Shown here: one piece after another, positions 26,300 to 33,858 of the stretch
How the letters are laid out: each line of letters begins with the position of its first letter
Numbering within the stretch: the first letter of the stretch is position 1
The notes under the pieces: model-generated
The model's input: only the letters and a program-made list of their open reading frames with translations
The model's database searches: none
Told to the model about the DNA's origin: nothing
DNA from: Clostridia bacterium
GTDB taxonomy: Bacteria; Bacillota; Clostridia; Oscillospirales; SIG627
Assembly (NCBI GenBank): GCA_017558945.1
Contig: JAFYTG010000194.1
Coordinates: 1-39,719, forward strand
Direction of reading: 5' to 3'
Length of the DNA: 39,719 nucleotides
Made by a program: the position numbers and the translations under genes

Positions 26300-26937
26300 T
26301 TTGAAACCTCTGCAATCTGCTCGGCAATGCTTTGCGCTACCTTTTCAATAAGCTCGTTTTTAAATCTGAAGCTCGACTTGTTCGAAATAAGCCTTGCGCT
26401 TATCGGAACTACCTCCTCGAACACCTCAAGGTTATTTTCACGGAGGGTGGTACCCGTTTCGACTATATCAACAATGACGTCGGAAAGTCCTAAAATGGGT
26501 GCAAGCTCGATTGAGCCGTTAAGCTTGATTATATCAATATCTCGTCCGAGTCCCGCGTAATAACGCTTGGTTATATTAACAAACTTGGTGGCAACGCGGA
26601 GAGTCCTCTGCGGATTGTCACGAAAATCACGGGGAGCGGCTACAGCCATTCTACATTTACCTGTGTCAAGGTCGAGAAGCTCGTATACGTCGGGGCTGTA
26701 TTCAAGGAGTATATCCTTACCCGCAACACCCACGTCCGCCGCACCTCTCTCAACGTATATCGCAACGTCGGAGGGCTTTACCCAAAAATATCTGACCTGC
26801 TTTTCGGGATTTTCGAATATGAGCTTTCGGTTATTTTCATGTATTGCGGGACATTCAAAGCCCGCCTTTTCAAACATTGCATACACCTTTTCTCCAAGTC
26901 TGCCCTTGGGAAGTGCAACGTTCAGCATATTGTCCAT
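26296..26937 (-). CDS. hisG: ATP phosphoribosyltransferase catalytic subunit HisG, short form
   Basis: The first committed enzyme of histidine synthesis, condensing ATP with PRPP. At 213 residues it lacks the C-terminal regulatory domain of long HisG, so it should need HisZ, encoded 2 bp upstream, for activity and feedback control. Family features include LNVALPKGRLGE at the start, GVAGKDILLE and the PRPP loop VDIVETGTTLRENN (about 156-169). Confidence 0.98.
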   Translation of the reverse strand: MDNMLNVALPKGRLGEKVYAMFEKAGFECPAIHENNRKLIFENPEKQVRYFWVKPSDVAIYVERGAADVGVAGKDILLEYSPDVYELLDLDTGKCRMAVAAPRDFRDNPQRTLRVATKFVNITKRYYAGLGRDIDIIKLNGSIELAPILGLSDVIVDIVETGTTLRENNLEVFEEVVPISARLISNKSSFRFKNELIEKVAQSIAEQIAEVSK

Positions 26938-26939
26938 TT

Positions 26940-28019
26940 TTATTCCTCTGTTAATTCAACAAGTGTTTTATATTTAAGCTTTTCGGGTATACATTTCTCG
27001 GCACGCACCGTTTCTCCTTGAGAAATATGAGTCCTTACGGTATCTGCAACAAGTCCTGCGGGAGTACGGTCGCCATATACCACAAGCGTGTCAACGTCAT
27101 ATTCGGGTACGGTGGAAAAATTCTCAAGCAAATCAAGGTATACCGCAAAGCCTATTGCTCCGCAGGTACGTCCGAAGCGCTTCATAAGCTCGTCGTATTC
27201 ACCGCCCGACAAAACCGCCGAGGGAATACCGTTGACAAAGCCCTTGAATACGATTCCGTTGTAATAGCTTATATCTCCGACTACCGAGAAGTCAAGACGG
27301 ATTCTGTCACTTGATGCAAGCTCAAGCACAGTTTCAAGTCCATCGAGTGCCTCGGCAAATTCCTCCTCAACGAGAATTGTACGAAGCTTTTCTATTACCT
27401 CGCTCGGCTTTCCGTAGCATTTAACGAGAGTCTTGATACGCTCGGTATCCTTGTCACTTACTCCTGCCTCACGGCATATTGAGGTGATTCCGTGAAGATT
27501 TTTCTCACCCATACACTCAAGAATACGCTTGACGTAATTCGGCTCCGCACCCGAAAGCTTTAAAAGCGTCAGGGTTATGCCGAGATGTGAAACGTCAAGC
27601 AAATAATCGTCGGAGATTGCTCCGAGGCTTTCAACCGCAAGGGTCAAAACCTCCGAGAGTGCGTAAAGGTCAATCGTACCTATACACTCAAGACCCGTCT
27701 GCATTATCTCCTTATAAGAGTGACTGCCCTCGGATACTCGGTAGACGTTTTCGTTATAGTAAACCTTTCTGGTCTCCCCTTCTCTTGTGTTCTTTACGAT
27801 AGAAAGGGTAACGTCAGGCTTGAGTGCCATAAGCTTGCCGTCGGTATCGGTAAAGGTAATAACGTTGTCAGAAACAAGAAAGCTCTTGTTTCTGACGTAC
27901 AAATCGTATTCCTCAAATTTACTCATTTTATAAGGCTCGTAGCCTCGCTGACGGTAAAGGGAACGAAGGCGGAAGATTGCCTTCTCTTCATTTTTCAGTA
28001 TTGCCTCGGGAAAATTCAT
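26940..28019 (-). CDS. hisZ: ATP phosphoribosyltransferase regulatory subunit HisZ
   Basis: A catalytically inactive relative of histidyl-tRNA synthetase that forms the regulatory subunit with short HisG. The 359 residues show class II synthetase-like segments (LMALKPDVTLSIVKNT, VYRVSEGSHSYKEIMQTGLECIG) but are shorter than HisRS and lack its C-terminal anticodon-binding domain. The adjacent short hisG confirms the pairing. It overlaps the upstream regulator gene by 4 nt. Confidence 0.95.
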   Translation of the reverse strand: MNFPEAILKNEEKAIFRLRSLYRQRGYEPYKMSKFEEYDLYVRNKSFLVSDNVITFTDTDGKLMALKPDVTLSIVKNTREGETRKVYYNENVYRVSEGSHSYKEIMQTGLECIGTIDLYALSEVLTLAVESLGAISDDYLLDVSHLGITLTLLKLSGAEPNYVKRILECMGEKNLHGITSICREAGVSDKDTERIKTLVKCYGKPSEVIEKLRTILVEEEFAEALDGLETVLELASSDRIRLDFSVVGDISYYNGIVFKGFVNGIPSAVLSGGEYDELMKRFGRTCGAIGFAVYLDLLENFSTVPEYDVDTLVVYGDRTPAGLVADTVRTHISQGETVRAEKCIPEKLKYKTLVELTEE

Positions 28020-28309
28020 TTTTTCTCACCGTTTTCCCTTTCAAGCACCTTGCGGTAACCGTCGCTGCCGTAGTTTATGCATTTATTAACTCGGCATATG
28101 GTTGCGGTGGAAGCACCCGTCAGGCGTGACACCTCCTGATAGTTCTTGCCCTCCCAAAGCATGCAGGCAACCTCAAAGCGCTGGGTTAAATCCTGAAGCT
28201 CACGGATTGTGCAAAGATCCTCAAAAAATGCCTTACATTCTTCAATATTTTCAAGTTTTAATACGGCATCAAAAAGCTTGTCGCTTACCGTAATAGGCTT
28301 CTTTTCCAT
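28016..28309 (-). CDS. yerC: TrpR-like regulator (YerC/YecD family), probable histidine operon repressor
   Basis: A 97-residue all-helical protein of the TrpR superfamily, YerC/YecD branch. The DLTQRFEVACMLWEGK helix is followed by a helix-turn-helix at about 55-75 (YQEVSRLTGASTATICRVNKC). It is the first gene of the his operon, overlapping hisZ by 4 nt. In Firmicutes comparative work, YerC-type proteins beside his genes have been proposed as histidine-responsive repressors (HisR). Here a perfect palindrome embraces the promoter in front of it (28337-28360), which fits autorepression. Control by histidine is inferred. GGAGG precedes the ATG. Confidence 0.85.
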   Translation of the reverse strand: MEKKPITVSDKLFDAVLKLENIEECKAFFEDLCTIRELQDLTQRFEVACMLWEGKNYQEVSRLTGASTATICRVNKCINYGSDGYRKVLERENGEKK

Positions 28310-28336
28310 TTCATTCCTCCGCAGTTTGCTTTATTT

Positions 28337-28360
28337 CTTTAGTATTTTAGCACACTAAAG
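28337..28360 (-). promoter_or_regulatory. Candidate operator of the histidine operon
   Basis: A perfect 7-bp inverted repeat, CTTTAGT (28337-28343) and ACTAAAG (28354-28360), separated by 10 bp. The -10 box of the his promoter lies exactly in the spacer, so a bound dimer would block RNA polymerase. The symmetric form suits a dimeric TrpR-type repressor, and the gene for one is first in the operon. Confidence 0.7.
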
Positions 28361-28372
28361 CGTAAAAGTCAA
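28344..28372 (-). promoter_or_regulatory. Histidine operon promoter
   Basis: Minus-strand TTGACT (28367-28372), 17-nt spacer, TAAAAT (28344-28349). The predicted leader is only about 30 nt, leaving no room for a T-box or leader-peptide attenuator. Confidence 0.8.
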
Positions 28373-28413
28373 TAGTCTGTTGCAAAAAAGTATACATTTC
28401 GTCTCAATTTGTA

Positions 28414-28442
28414 TTGACTTTTCGGTTGAATAAAGTTAAAAT
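28414..28442 (+). promoter_or_regulatory. Promoter of the GH39-PHP unit
   Basis: Plus-strand TTGACT (28414-28419), 17-nt spacer, TAAAAT (28437-28442), divergent from the his promoter about 40 bp away. Both boxes are identical to those of the his promoter. Confidence 0.75.
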
Positions 28443-28461
28443 CAAATAGAGGTGATAGCTT

Positions 28462-29070
28462 ATGAGTATCATTAGAATCAACACCGAAAAAATCATCGGT
28501 GATTTCAAGCCGCTAAACTGTGTCAACAACGGTCCAGTTCACAAAAGACATGCAGTTGACCAATCAAGATCAAATATAGAAACCTATAAAGCAGCACGAA
28601 TTCCTTATGCGAGGAACCACGATGCAGCCTTCAATGCAGGATACGGTGGAGAGCATTCGGTTGACATCTCCGCAATATTCCCCGATTTCACCGCTAACCC
28701 TTACGTTCCCGAATCATATGACTTTGCCTGCACCGACGAATATATCCTCGTAACGTTGGATGCCGACACAAAGACCTTTTTCAGACTCGGGCAGAAGATA
28801 GAGCATTACATCAAAAAATACAACATATATCCGCCTGCCGATTTTCACAAGTGGGCGGTTGTATGTGAGCATATAATCCGCCATTACACAAAAGGATGGG
28901 CAAACGGCTTCAAGCTTGATATGCCGTATTGGGAAATATGGAACGAGCCCGACCTTGATGCAGAGGATAACCCTTACAAGCGTACGTGGGCAGGAACAAA
29001 GGCTCAGTTCTATGATCTTTACGAGGTTACCGCAAAGCATCTTAAAAATGCTTCCCCCATCTCAAGATAG
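28462..29070 (+). CDS. GH39-type beta-xylosidase-like glycosidase, N-terminal part (frameshifted)
   Basis: 202 residues forming the first half of a glycoside hydrolase family 39-like (alpha/beta)8 barrel. YWEIWNEPD carries the probable acid/base Glu162, and the N-terminus lacks a signal peptide. The frame ends early at 29068-29070 after LKNASPISR. Moving back one base in the stretch 29046-29053 gives LKxxFPHLKIGGPAVAG, the natural continuation into the next frame. One base, most simply a T in the TTCCCCC run, appears missing, so this is either a genuine pseudogene or a sequencing or assembly error. GAGGTGA precedes the ATG. Family assignment is from motif layout. Confidence 0.75.
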   Translation: MSIIRINTEKIIGDFKPLNCVNNGPVHKRHAVDQSRSNIETYKAARIPYARNHDAAFNAGYGGEHSVDISAIFPDFTANPYVPESYDFACTDEYILVTLDADTKTFFRLGQKIEHYIKKYNIYPPADFHKWAVVCEHIIRHYTKGWANGFKLDMPYWEIWNEPDLDAEDNPYKRTWAGTKAQFYDLYEVTAKHLKNASPISR

Positions 29071-29081
29071 GCGGACCTGCG

Positions 29082-29771
29082 GTGGCAGGATGGTTGGAAT
29101 GGGCAGAAGACTTCATAAACGAAATGAGTGCAAGAAACGTACCCATCGACTTCTTCTCGTGGCATGCATATTGCACCGAGCCTTCCCGGATAGTCAATGC
29201 ATCCAATCTCTACCGTGAAAGATTGGATAAGGCAGGATATACCGAAACCGAATCCATACTCAACGAATGGAACTACGTTCAGGGATGGATGGGAGAAGAA
29301 TTCATCTACTCAATTGAGAAGATATGCGGGCTTAAGGGTGCGGCATTCATAATGGCATGTATGAGCGAGGCGCAGAGAACAAGCATTGATATGCTCATGT
29401 ACTACGATGCCAGACCTAGTGTATTCAACGGAATGTGGGACTTTTACACCTTAAGACCATTCAAGGGATATTATCCTTTCTTGTGGTACGGTAGCTTCTA
29501 TGACCTCAAGGAGGTTGAATACACACGTGATGACGACGAAATATACGTCCTTTCCGGCGTTGATGAAAACGGAAAATCAAAGACCGTCATCACCTATTAC
29601 ACAAACAACGACAACGCTCCCGAAAAGACCGTAAGCATTGACTTTGGAAGGTCGGGAGAATATGACGTTTTTGCAGTAGACGAAAACAACTCTTCCGAGC
29701 TTATTGCCACCACGACAAAAACAGAGTTTACCATGAAGGTTCACACGATTTTATTGATTTGTGAAAAATGA
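29082..29771 (+). CDS. GH39-type glycosidase, C-terminal part (frameshifted)
   Basis: The second half of the same glycosidase; the frame is open from about 29046, before the first ATG at 29082. It contains DFFSWHAYCTEP and ESILNEWNY, whose Glu (residue 62 from this ATG) matches the nucleophile position of GH39 enzymes (E in a TEFN/NEWN context). A beta-sandwich-like C-terminal piece follows. The acid/base Glu is in the other fragment, so neither half would be active alone. The ATG has no convincing ribosome binding site. The stop codon overlaps the region encoding the PHP gene start. Confidence 0.75.
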   Translation: MAGWLEWAEDFINEMSARNVPIDFFSWHAYCTEPSRIVNASNLYRERLDKAGYTETESILNEWNYVQGWMGEEFIYSIEKICGLKGAAFIMACMSEAQRTSIDMLMYYDARPSVFNGMWDFYTLRPFKGYYPFLWYGSFYDLKEVEYTRDDDEIYVLSGVDENGKSKTVITYYTNNDNAPEKTVSIDFGRSGEYDVFAVDENNSSELIATTTKTEFTMKVHTILLICEK

Positions 29772-29781
29772 GGTAAAGATT

Positions 29782-30798
29782 TTGAAAAAGCTTTTATTAC
29801 CCGAAACTAATTCATACAAGGCAAATCTTCATTGTCACTCAACGATTTCCGACGGACAATGGACTCCCGAGCAAATCAAAGAAGAATATTCCAAGAGAGG
29901 ATATTCCATCGTAGCTTATACCGACCATTCAATGATGATAGACCAATCTCATCTGACCGACGAGGGCTTTCTTGCGCTCCGAGGCTTTGAGGTGGGAATG
30001 GCACAAGCTGAAAAGGATAAAACGACACATACTATACGCACCTGCCACATATGCGCGATTGCACTCGACCCCGATAATCTCGTACGCCCCTGCTTCAACC
30101 AGAAGGAGATGGACCATTGGAGGTATTACAACAAGCCTGCGGTGGATTGGGTAATATACGACAAGGAAAAGCCACAATTTGAATTTTTCTATTCTCCCGA
30201 GGTTATAAGCAAATTTATGCAGGAATGTCGTGACGAGGGCTTCTTCGTCACCTACAATCATCCTTCGTGGTCTATGGAAACCGCGGAGCAATTTCTCAAC
30301 TATCACGGAATGCACGCCGTTGAAATGTGCAACTACGGATGCTACGTCGAAGGCTATGAGGACTACAATCCCTATATCTACGACCAGATTCTCCGAGGCG
30401 GTGAGAGAATATTCTGCATAGGCGCAGATGACAACCATAACAGAGGTGAAAACCCCGAGCGTGATTCCTTCGGCGCTTTCACGGTCATAAAGGCTGATAA
30501 GCTTGACTACAAGACGATAACCGACGCTATGGTGAGAGGTGATATGTACGCATCTCAAGGACCTGAAATACATTCGCTTTATATAGAGGACGGCAAGGTA
30601 TATATAACCTCCTCCCCTGCAAAGAGGATCTACATCGGCACGGAATTGAGACATTCACGCTGCATATGGGCAAAGGATGAGCCTATCACCGAGGCTTGCT
30701 TTGATATTCCCGAAAACTGCGGATATATCCGCCTCACCGTTGAGGATATGCAGGGCAGACACGCAAATACACGAGCTTACTTCACGGACGAGCTTTAA
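29782..30798 (+). CDS. PHP-domain metal-dependent phosphoesterase-like protein
   Basis: A 338-residue protein of the PHP superfamily. Metal-ligand motifs: NLHCHSTISDG (H17, H19), YTDHS, a middle Glu in LRGFEVG, YNHPSW, and CIGADDNHN near the end of the domain. About 80 C-terminal residues look like a beta-rich accessory domain. Several PHP proteins are phosphoesterases; histidinol phosphatase HisJ is one, but this protein is longer and paired with a glycosidase. I prefer the TTG at 29782 because AGGT lies 7 nt upstream. A GTG at 29761 would add seven residues and overlap the glycosidase stop. Confidence 0.8.
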   Translation: MKKLLLPETNSYKANLHCHSTISDGQWTPEQIKEEYSKRGYSIVAYTDHSMMIDQSHLTDEGFLALRGFEVGMAQAEKDKTTHTIRTCHICAIALDPDNLVRPCFNQKEMDHWRYYNKPAVDWVIYDKEKPQFEFFYSPEVISKFMQECRDEGFFVTYNHPSWSMETAEQFLNYHGMHAVEMCNYGCYVEGYEDYNPYIYDQILRGGERIFCIGADDNHNRGENPERDSFGAFTVIKADKLDYKTITDAMVRGDMYASQGPEIHSLYIEDGKVYITSSPAKRIYIGTELRHSRCIWAKDEPITEACFDIPENCGYIRLTVEDMQGRHANTRAYFTDEL

Positions 30799-30800
30799 AA

Positions 30801-30834
30801 AAAAGTGGAAAAGCAAACGCTTTTCCACTTTTTA
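30801..30834. terminator. Bidirectional terminator between the PHP and DUF1846 genes
   Basis: A 14-bp stem (30801-30814 with 30819-30832) with an AAAC loop is flanked by A-run on the left and T-run on the right. It starts 3 nt after the PHP stop codon and ends just before the stop codon of the convergent DUF1846 gene at 30836, so it can serve both. Confidence 0.9.
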
Positions 30835-30835
30835 T

Positions 30836-32323
30836 TTATCTGTTATGATAGAGCTTCTTTGTCTGATACTTTGGCTCGCAGGTAATATTGACGCCAAGCT
30901 TCTGGAATACGTTTTCGTCAACTCGGGAAAGAATGACGGTGGAATGTGCTTCGCAGAGGCGGAGCTTTTCAAGCTGTTTCATAGCAAGAGCGGCGGTAGG
31001 ACTTGTAACCGCTGAAATTGACAGAGCAATAAGTATTTCATCGGTATGGAGTCTCGGGTTATTGTTACCCATAACCTTTGTTTTTAACTCCTGAATAGGC
31101 TCAATTACGGCGGGAGAGATAAGAGTCACGTCGTCGGTGATACCCGCAAGGTGCTTGAGTGCGTTAAGCATTGCGGCGGCAGAGGCTCCAAGGAGAGAGG
31201 AGGTCTTACCCGTAACGATAGCGCCGTCGGGCATTTGAATAGCCACTGCGGGAGCACCCGTTTCCTCAGCCTTTGCAATAGCTTTATCAACAACGGGGCG
31301 TTCCTCCTTTGTGATACCGAGCTTGTTCATAATAAGCTCAAGCTTGGTGACCTCGGATTGCTCGCTCATACCCTGACGGAGTGAGCAGGAGGCACGGTAA
31401 TAACGGCGGATTATCTCCTGACGAGCGGCGTCGCAAACGGCTTCGTCGTCAAAAATACAATTTCCTACCATATTGACGCCCATATCGGTCGGGCTCTTGT
31501 AGGGGCAGGTGCCCGAAATTTTTTCAAACATTGCGCGAAGAACGGGGAATATCTCAACGTCTCGGTTATAGTTTACGGTGGTTTCGCCGTATGCCTCAAG
31601 GTGATAGGGGTCTATCATATTAACGTCATCAAGGTCGGCTGTTGCCGCCTCGTACGCGAGGTTTACGGGATGGCTGAGCGGAATATTCCAAATCGGGAAG
31701 GTCTCGAATTTTGCGTAGCCTGCGCTGATACCTCTCTTGTGGTCGTGATAAAGCTGGGAAAGGCAGGTAGCCATTTTTCCGCTTCCGGGTCCGGGAGCGG
31801 TTACGACAACGAGGCTTCTTTCGGTCTCTATGTAATCGTTTGCGCCAAAGCCTTCATCCGATACGATGTAGGGTATGTTGGCAGGATAATCGGGGATTAT
31901 ATAATGGCGGTAGGTCTTGATGCCGAGAGTTGCAAGACGCTTTTCAAAGGCGATTGCAGTAGGCTGTGAGCGGAAGTGAGAGATTACTACACTGCCGACG
32001 TAAAGACCGATTCCGCGGAATGCATCAATAAGTCGAAGGGCATCGAGATCATAGGTTATACCAAGGTCTCCGCGACGCTTATTTTTTTCGATAGCATCAG
32101 CACTGATAACAATGACAATTTCAGCCGAGTCACGAAGCTCAAGAAGCATCTTGACCTTACTGTCAGGCTCAAAGCCGGGAAGAACGCGTGACGCATGAAA
32201 ATCGTCGAAAAGCTTTCCTCCGAATTCAAGATAAAGCTTTCCTCCGAAGGCGTTAATTCTGTCACGAATCTTCTGAGATTGGAGTGATATATATTTGTCG
32301 TTATCAAAGCCTTGTCTGTACAT
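30836..32323 (-). CDS. DUF1846 family protein
   Basis: A 495-residue cytoplasmic protein recognised by overall pattern as DUF1846. Conserved-looking pieces include the start GFDNDKYISLQSQKIRDRI, a glycine-rich VTAPGPGSGKMATCLSQLYHD segment (about 195-215) resembling a nucleotide-binding loop, and IYDL-type segments. Length matches the family, whose biochemical role is unknown to me. It is a single-gene unit. Its 63-nt leader contains a terminator-like hairpin (32350-32377), hinting at regulated expression. AAGGAAGG precedes the ATG. Confidence 0.88.
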   Translation of the reverse strand: MYRQGFDNDKYISLQSQKIRDRINAFGGKLYLEFGGKLFDDFHASRVLPGFEPDSKVKMLLELRDSAEIVIVISADAIEKNKRRGDLGITYDLDALRLIDAFRGIGLYVGSVVISHFRSQPTAIAFEKRLATLGIKTYRHYIIPDYPANIPYIVSDEGFGANDYIETERSLVVVTAPGPGSGKMATCLSQLYHDHKRGISAGYAKFETFPIWNIPLSHPVNLAYEAATADLDDVNMIDPYHLEAYGETTVNYNRDVEIFPVLRAMFEKISGTCPYKSPTDMGVNMVGNCIFDDEAVCDAARQEIIRRYYRASCSLRQGMSEQSEVTKLELIMNKLGITKEERPVVDKAIAKAEETGAPAVAIQMPDGAIVTGKTSSLLGASAAAMLNALKHLAGITDDVTLISPAVIEPIQELKTKVMGNNNPRLHTDEILIALSISAVTSPTAALAMKQLEKLRLCEAHSTVILSRVDENVFQKLGVNITCEPKYQTKKLYHNR

Positions 32324-32349
32324 AGTTTATGACCTTCCTTAAAAAAATC

Positions 32350-32377
32350 AAAAGCCTCCCCGTCTGGAGACGCTTTT
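32350..32377 (-). terminator. Terminator-like hairpin in the leader of the DUF1846 gene
   Basis: AAAAGC (32350-32355) pairs with GCTTTT (32372-32377) and CTCC (32356-32359) with GGAG (32366-32369), with a 2-nt bulge. On the minus strand it continues into GATTTTTTT, immediately before the ribosome binding site. An alternative stem CGTC/GACG within the hairpin would exclude it. No gene reads in from upstream, so it belongs to this transcript's own leader. Confidence 0.55.
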
Positions 32378-32392
32378 CTGTGCCCTATGTCT

Positions 32393-32420
32393 ATTATACC
32401 ACCTTAAATAAAAAAATCAA
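32393..32420 (-). promoter_or_regulatory. DUF1846 gene promoter
   Basis: Minus-strand TTGATT (32415-32420), 16-nt spacer, perfect TATAAT (32393-32398). It places the start of transcription at about 32386, a few bases before the leader hairpin. Confidence 0.65.
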
Positions 32421-32477
32421 TACAAAAAAGGATTTTTTTGAAAAATTGTGAATTATTTAGTTTTTTGTGTCATTTTA

Positions 32478-32506
32478 TTGTAAATATTGACTCATTATGA
32501 TAGAAT
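32478..32506 (+). promoter_or_regulatory. Promoter of the C-type-lectin-fold gene
   Basis: Plus-strand TTGTAA (32478-32483), 17-nt spacer, TAGAAT (32501-32506). The ribosome binding site follows at once, giving a very short leader. Confidence 0.5.
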
Positions 32507-32525
32507 TAAAAAAAGGAGTGATTTT

Positions 32526-33752
32526 ATGGCAAGCATTTTTATGAAGGATGACGCAAGGCTTCGTGCCGAAAAAGGAATATTATACGATTTTGTATCCCCT
32601 GACGGAAGTGAATCGCGTGAGGCGGCAGAAATTATAAATGCGCGCAACGTTGAATTTTGCAAAAACATACCGTCAAGTGATTGCTGGGAGGATTTCAAGC
32701 TTGCAGTCGAGCATTTGTCGGGAGGCACCAACACGGTAATTCTCGACGATATCGGACTCCCGTCGGTAATGGTGCTTATACCGAAAATGAACTCGGCAAA
32801 CCTTTCAAGCGGTCTTGATTCACGCACTCATCCCGCATTTATTGTCAACGGACGGGAATACGAAACGGTTGCCGTAGGAAAATATATAAGCTGTATAAAA
32901 TTCGGCAGAGCGTACAGTCTGCCAAACCGTGACCCTGCGACCTGCTTCACCTTTGACGACTCGGCAAGGCTTTGCTCAATAAAGGGACGTGGGTGGGGTA
33001 TCACTCCCTACTCTCTGTGGGGCGCTCTTGCACTATGGTGTAAGAAAAACGGCACTATTCCCGAGGGTAACACCTATTACGGTCAGTACGGAGAGAATGC
33101 CGAAAGTCACGGTACACCTGCCACTATGACAACCCTTGACGGAAAGAGCGTACCGGGTCATACGCTTACAGGCTCAGGACCTCTTACCTGGTATCACAAT
33201 CACCGAGCGGACGGAATTGCCGACCTTTGCGGAAACGTGTTCGAATGGTGCTCGGGCTTCCGTTGGTGTAACGGTGAGCTTCAGGTAATTCCCAACGCCG
33301 ACACCATGCAAAACGGCTGTGATATGTCATACACATCACCTCTGTGGCGTGCTATTCTTCCCGACGGCACTCTTACCGATACGGGAGACAAGGACTCGCT
33401 CAAGCTTGATTTCGTGGATAACCGCTGGGTAGTATCAACGAAAATAACCTCTCACTCTGAGGAGAAGCGCTGTTGTCCCGTGCGTGAAATAGGTCTCGGA
33501 GAGGGCGTTTCAAAAATGCCTCAGATACTTATCGAGCTTGGCATATGCCCCGAGCGTGAGCCGACGGGTGCGCCTTACGGCAACGACGTGTTCTGGGGAC
33601 CGAATAAAGCAGTGGAGCAATTCCCCTGCCGTGGCGGTAATTGGTATGACCATCAGTACGCCTGCGGAGGAATGTTCCGCACAAGTGTGTATTACGGCAG
33701 AGATATTATCGGAAATACTATCGGTATGAGACTGGCTTATTACAAGCCTTGA
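32526..33752 (+). CDS. Formylglycine-generating-enzyme-like (SUMF1/C-type-lectin-fold) protein
   Basis: A 408-residue protein without signal peptide. The C-terminal half has the FGE-sulfatase pattern: DGIADLCGNVFEW (229-241), FPCRGGNW (about 366-373) and a closing IGMRLAY. The closest resemblance I can recall is to Firmicutes prophage-type C-type-lectin-fold proteins (GELQVIPN, CDMSYTSPLWRAI), some of which are variable proteins of diversity-generating retroelements. True FGE needs a cysteine pair in the active site, and I cannot confirm its equivalents. No sulfatase gene is nearby. I chose the ATG at 32526, not one at 32487, because AAGGAG lies 7 nt before it. Confidence 0.8.
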   Translation: MASIFMKDDARLRAEKGILYDFVSPDGSESREAAEIINARNVEFCKNIPSSDCWEDFKLAVEHLSGGTNTVILDDIGLPSVMVLIPKMNSANLSSGLDSRTHPAFIVNGREYETVAVGKYISCIKFGRAYSLPNRDPATCFTFDDSARLCSIKGRGWGITPYSLWGALALWCKKNGTIPEGNTYYGQYGENAESHGTPATMTTLDGKSVPGHTLTGSGPLTWYHNHRADGIADLCGNVFEWCSGFRWCNGELQVIPNADTMQNGCDMSYTSPLWRAILPDGTLTDTGDKDSLKLDFVDNRWVVSTKITSHSEEKRCCPVREIGLGEGVSKMPQILIELGICPEREPTGAPYGNDVFWGPNKAVEQFPCRGGNWYDHQYACGGMFRTSVYYGRDIIGNTIGMRLAYYKP

Positions 33753-33770
33753 TTGAATTTTTAAAAATAA

Positions 33771-33858
33771 GTAGGCACTCCGACGGAATACTTACGTATT
33801 TCAAGGAGTGCCTATCTTGTTTTTAACGCAGTTGTGCGATGCTTATCTGCGGTGATTT
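33771..33858. repeat. Structured repeat copy R3, bidirectional terminator
   Basis: TAGGCACTCC (33772-33781) pairs with GGAGTGCCTA (33805-33814), and an inner stem pairs GGAATAC with GTATTTC around TTAC. The tail from 33820 carries a second small stem, CGCAG with CTGCG, and runs into the stop codon of the transglutaminase gene. T-runs flank the hairpin on both strands (TTGTTTTT on plus, TTATTTTT on minus), so it can terminate both convergent neighbours. Confidence 0.85.

Noticed and set aside
28310..28336. T-box or leader-peptide attenuator of the his operon
   Set aside because: The predicted leader is about 30 nt, with no specifier loop, histidine-codon run or terminator.
29041..29060. Programmed -1 frameshifting in the GH39-type gene
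   Set aside because: No in-phase slippery heptamer of the X-XXY-YYZ type and no clear downstream pseudoknot is seen; a simple one-base loss fits better.
29782..30798. PHP-domain protein as the missing histidinol phosphatase HisJ
   Set aside because: It is longer than HisJ, has an extra C-terminal region, lies outside the his operon on the other strand, and is paired with a glycosidase. Possible but not supported.
32526..33752. Complete diversity-generating retroelement
   Set aside because: No reverse transcriptase gene and no template repeat was found anywhere in the window.
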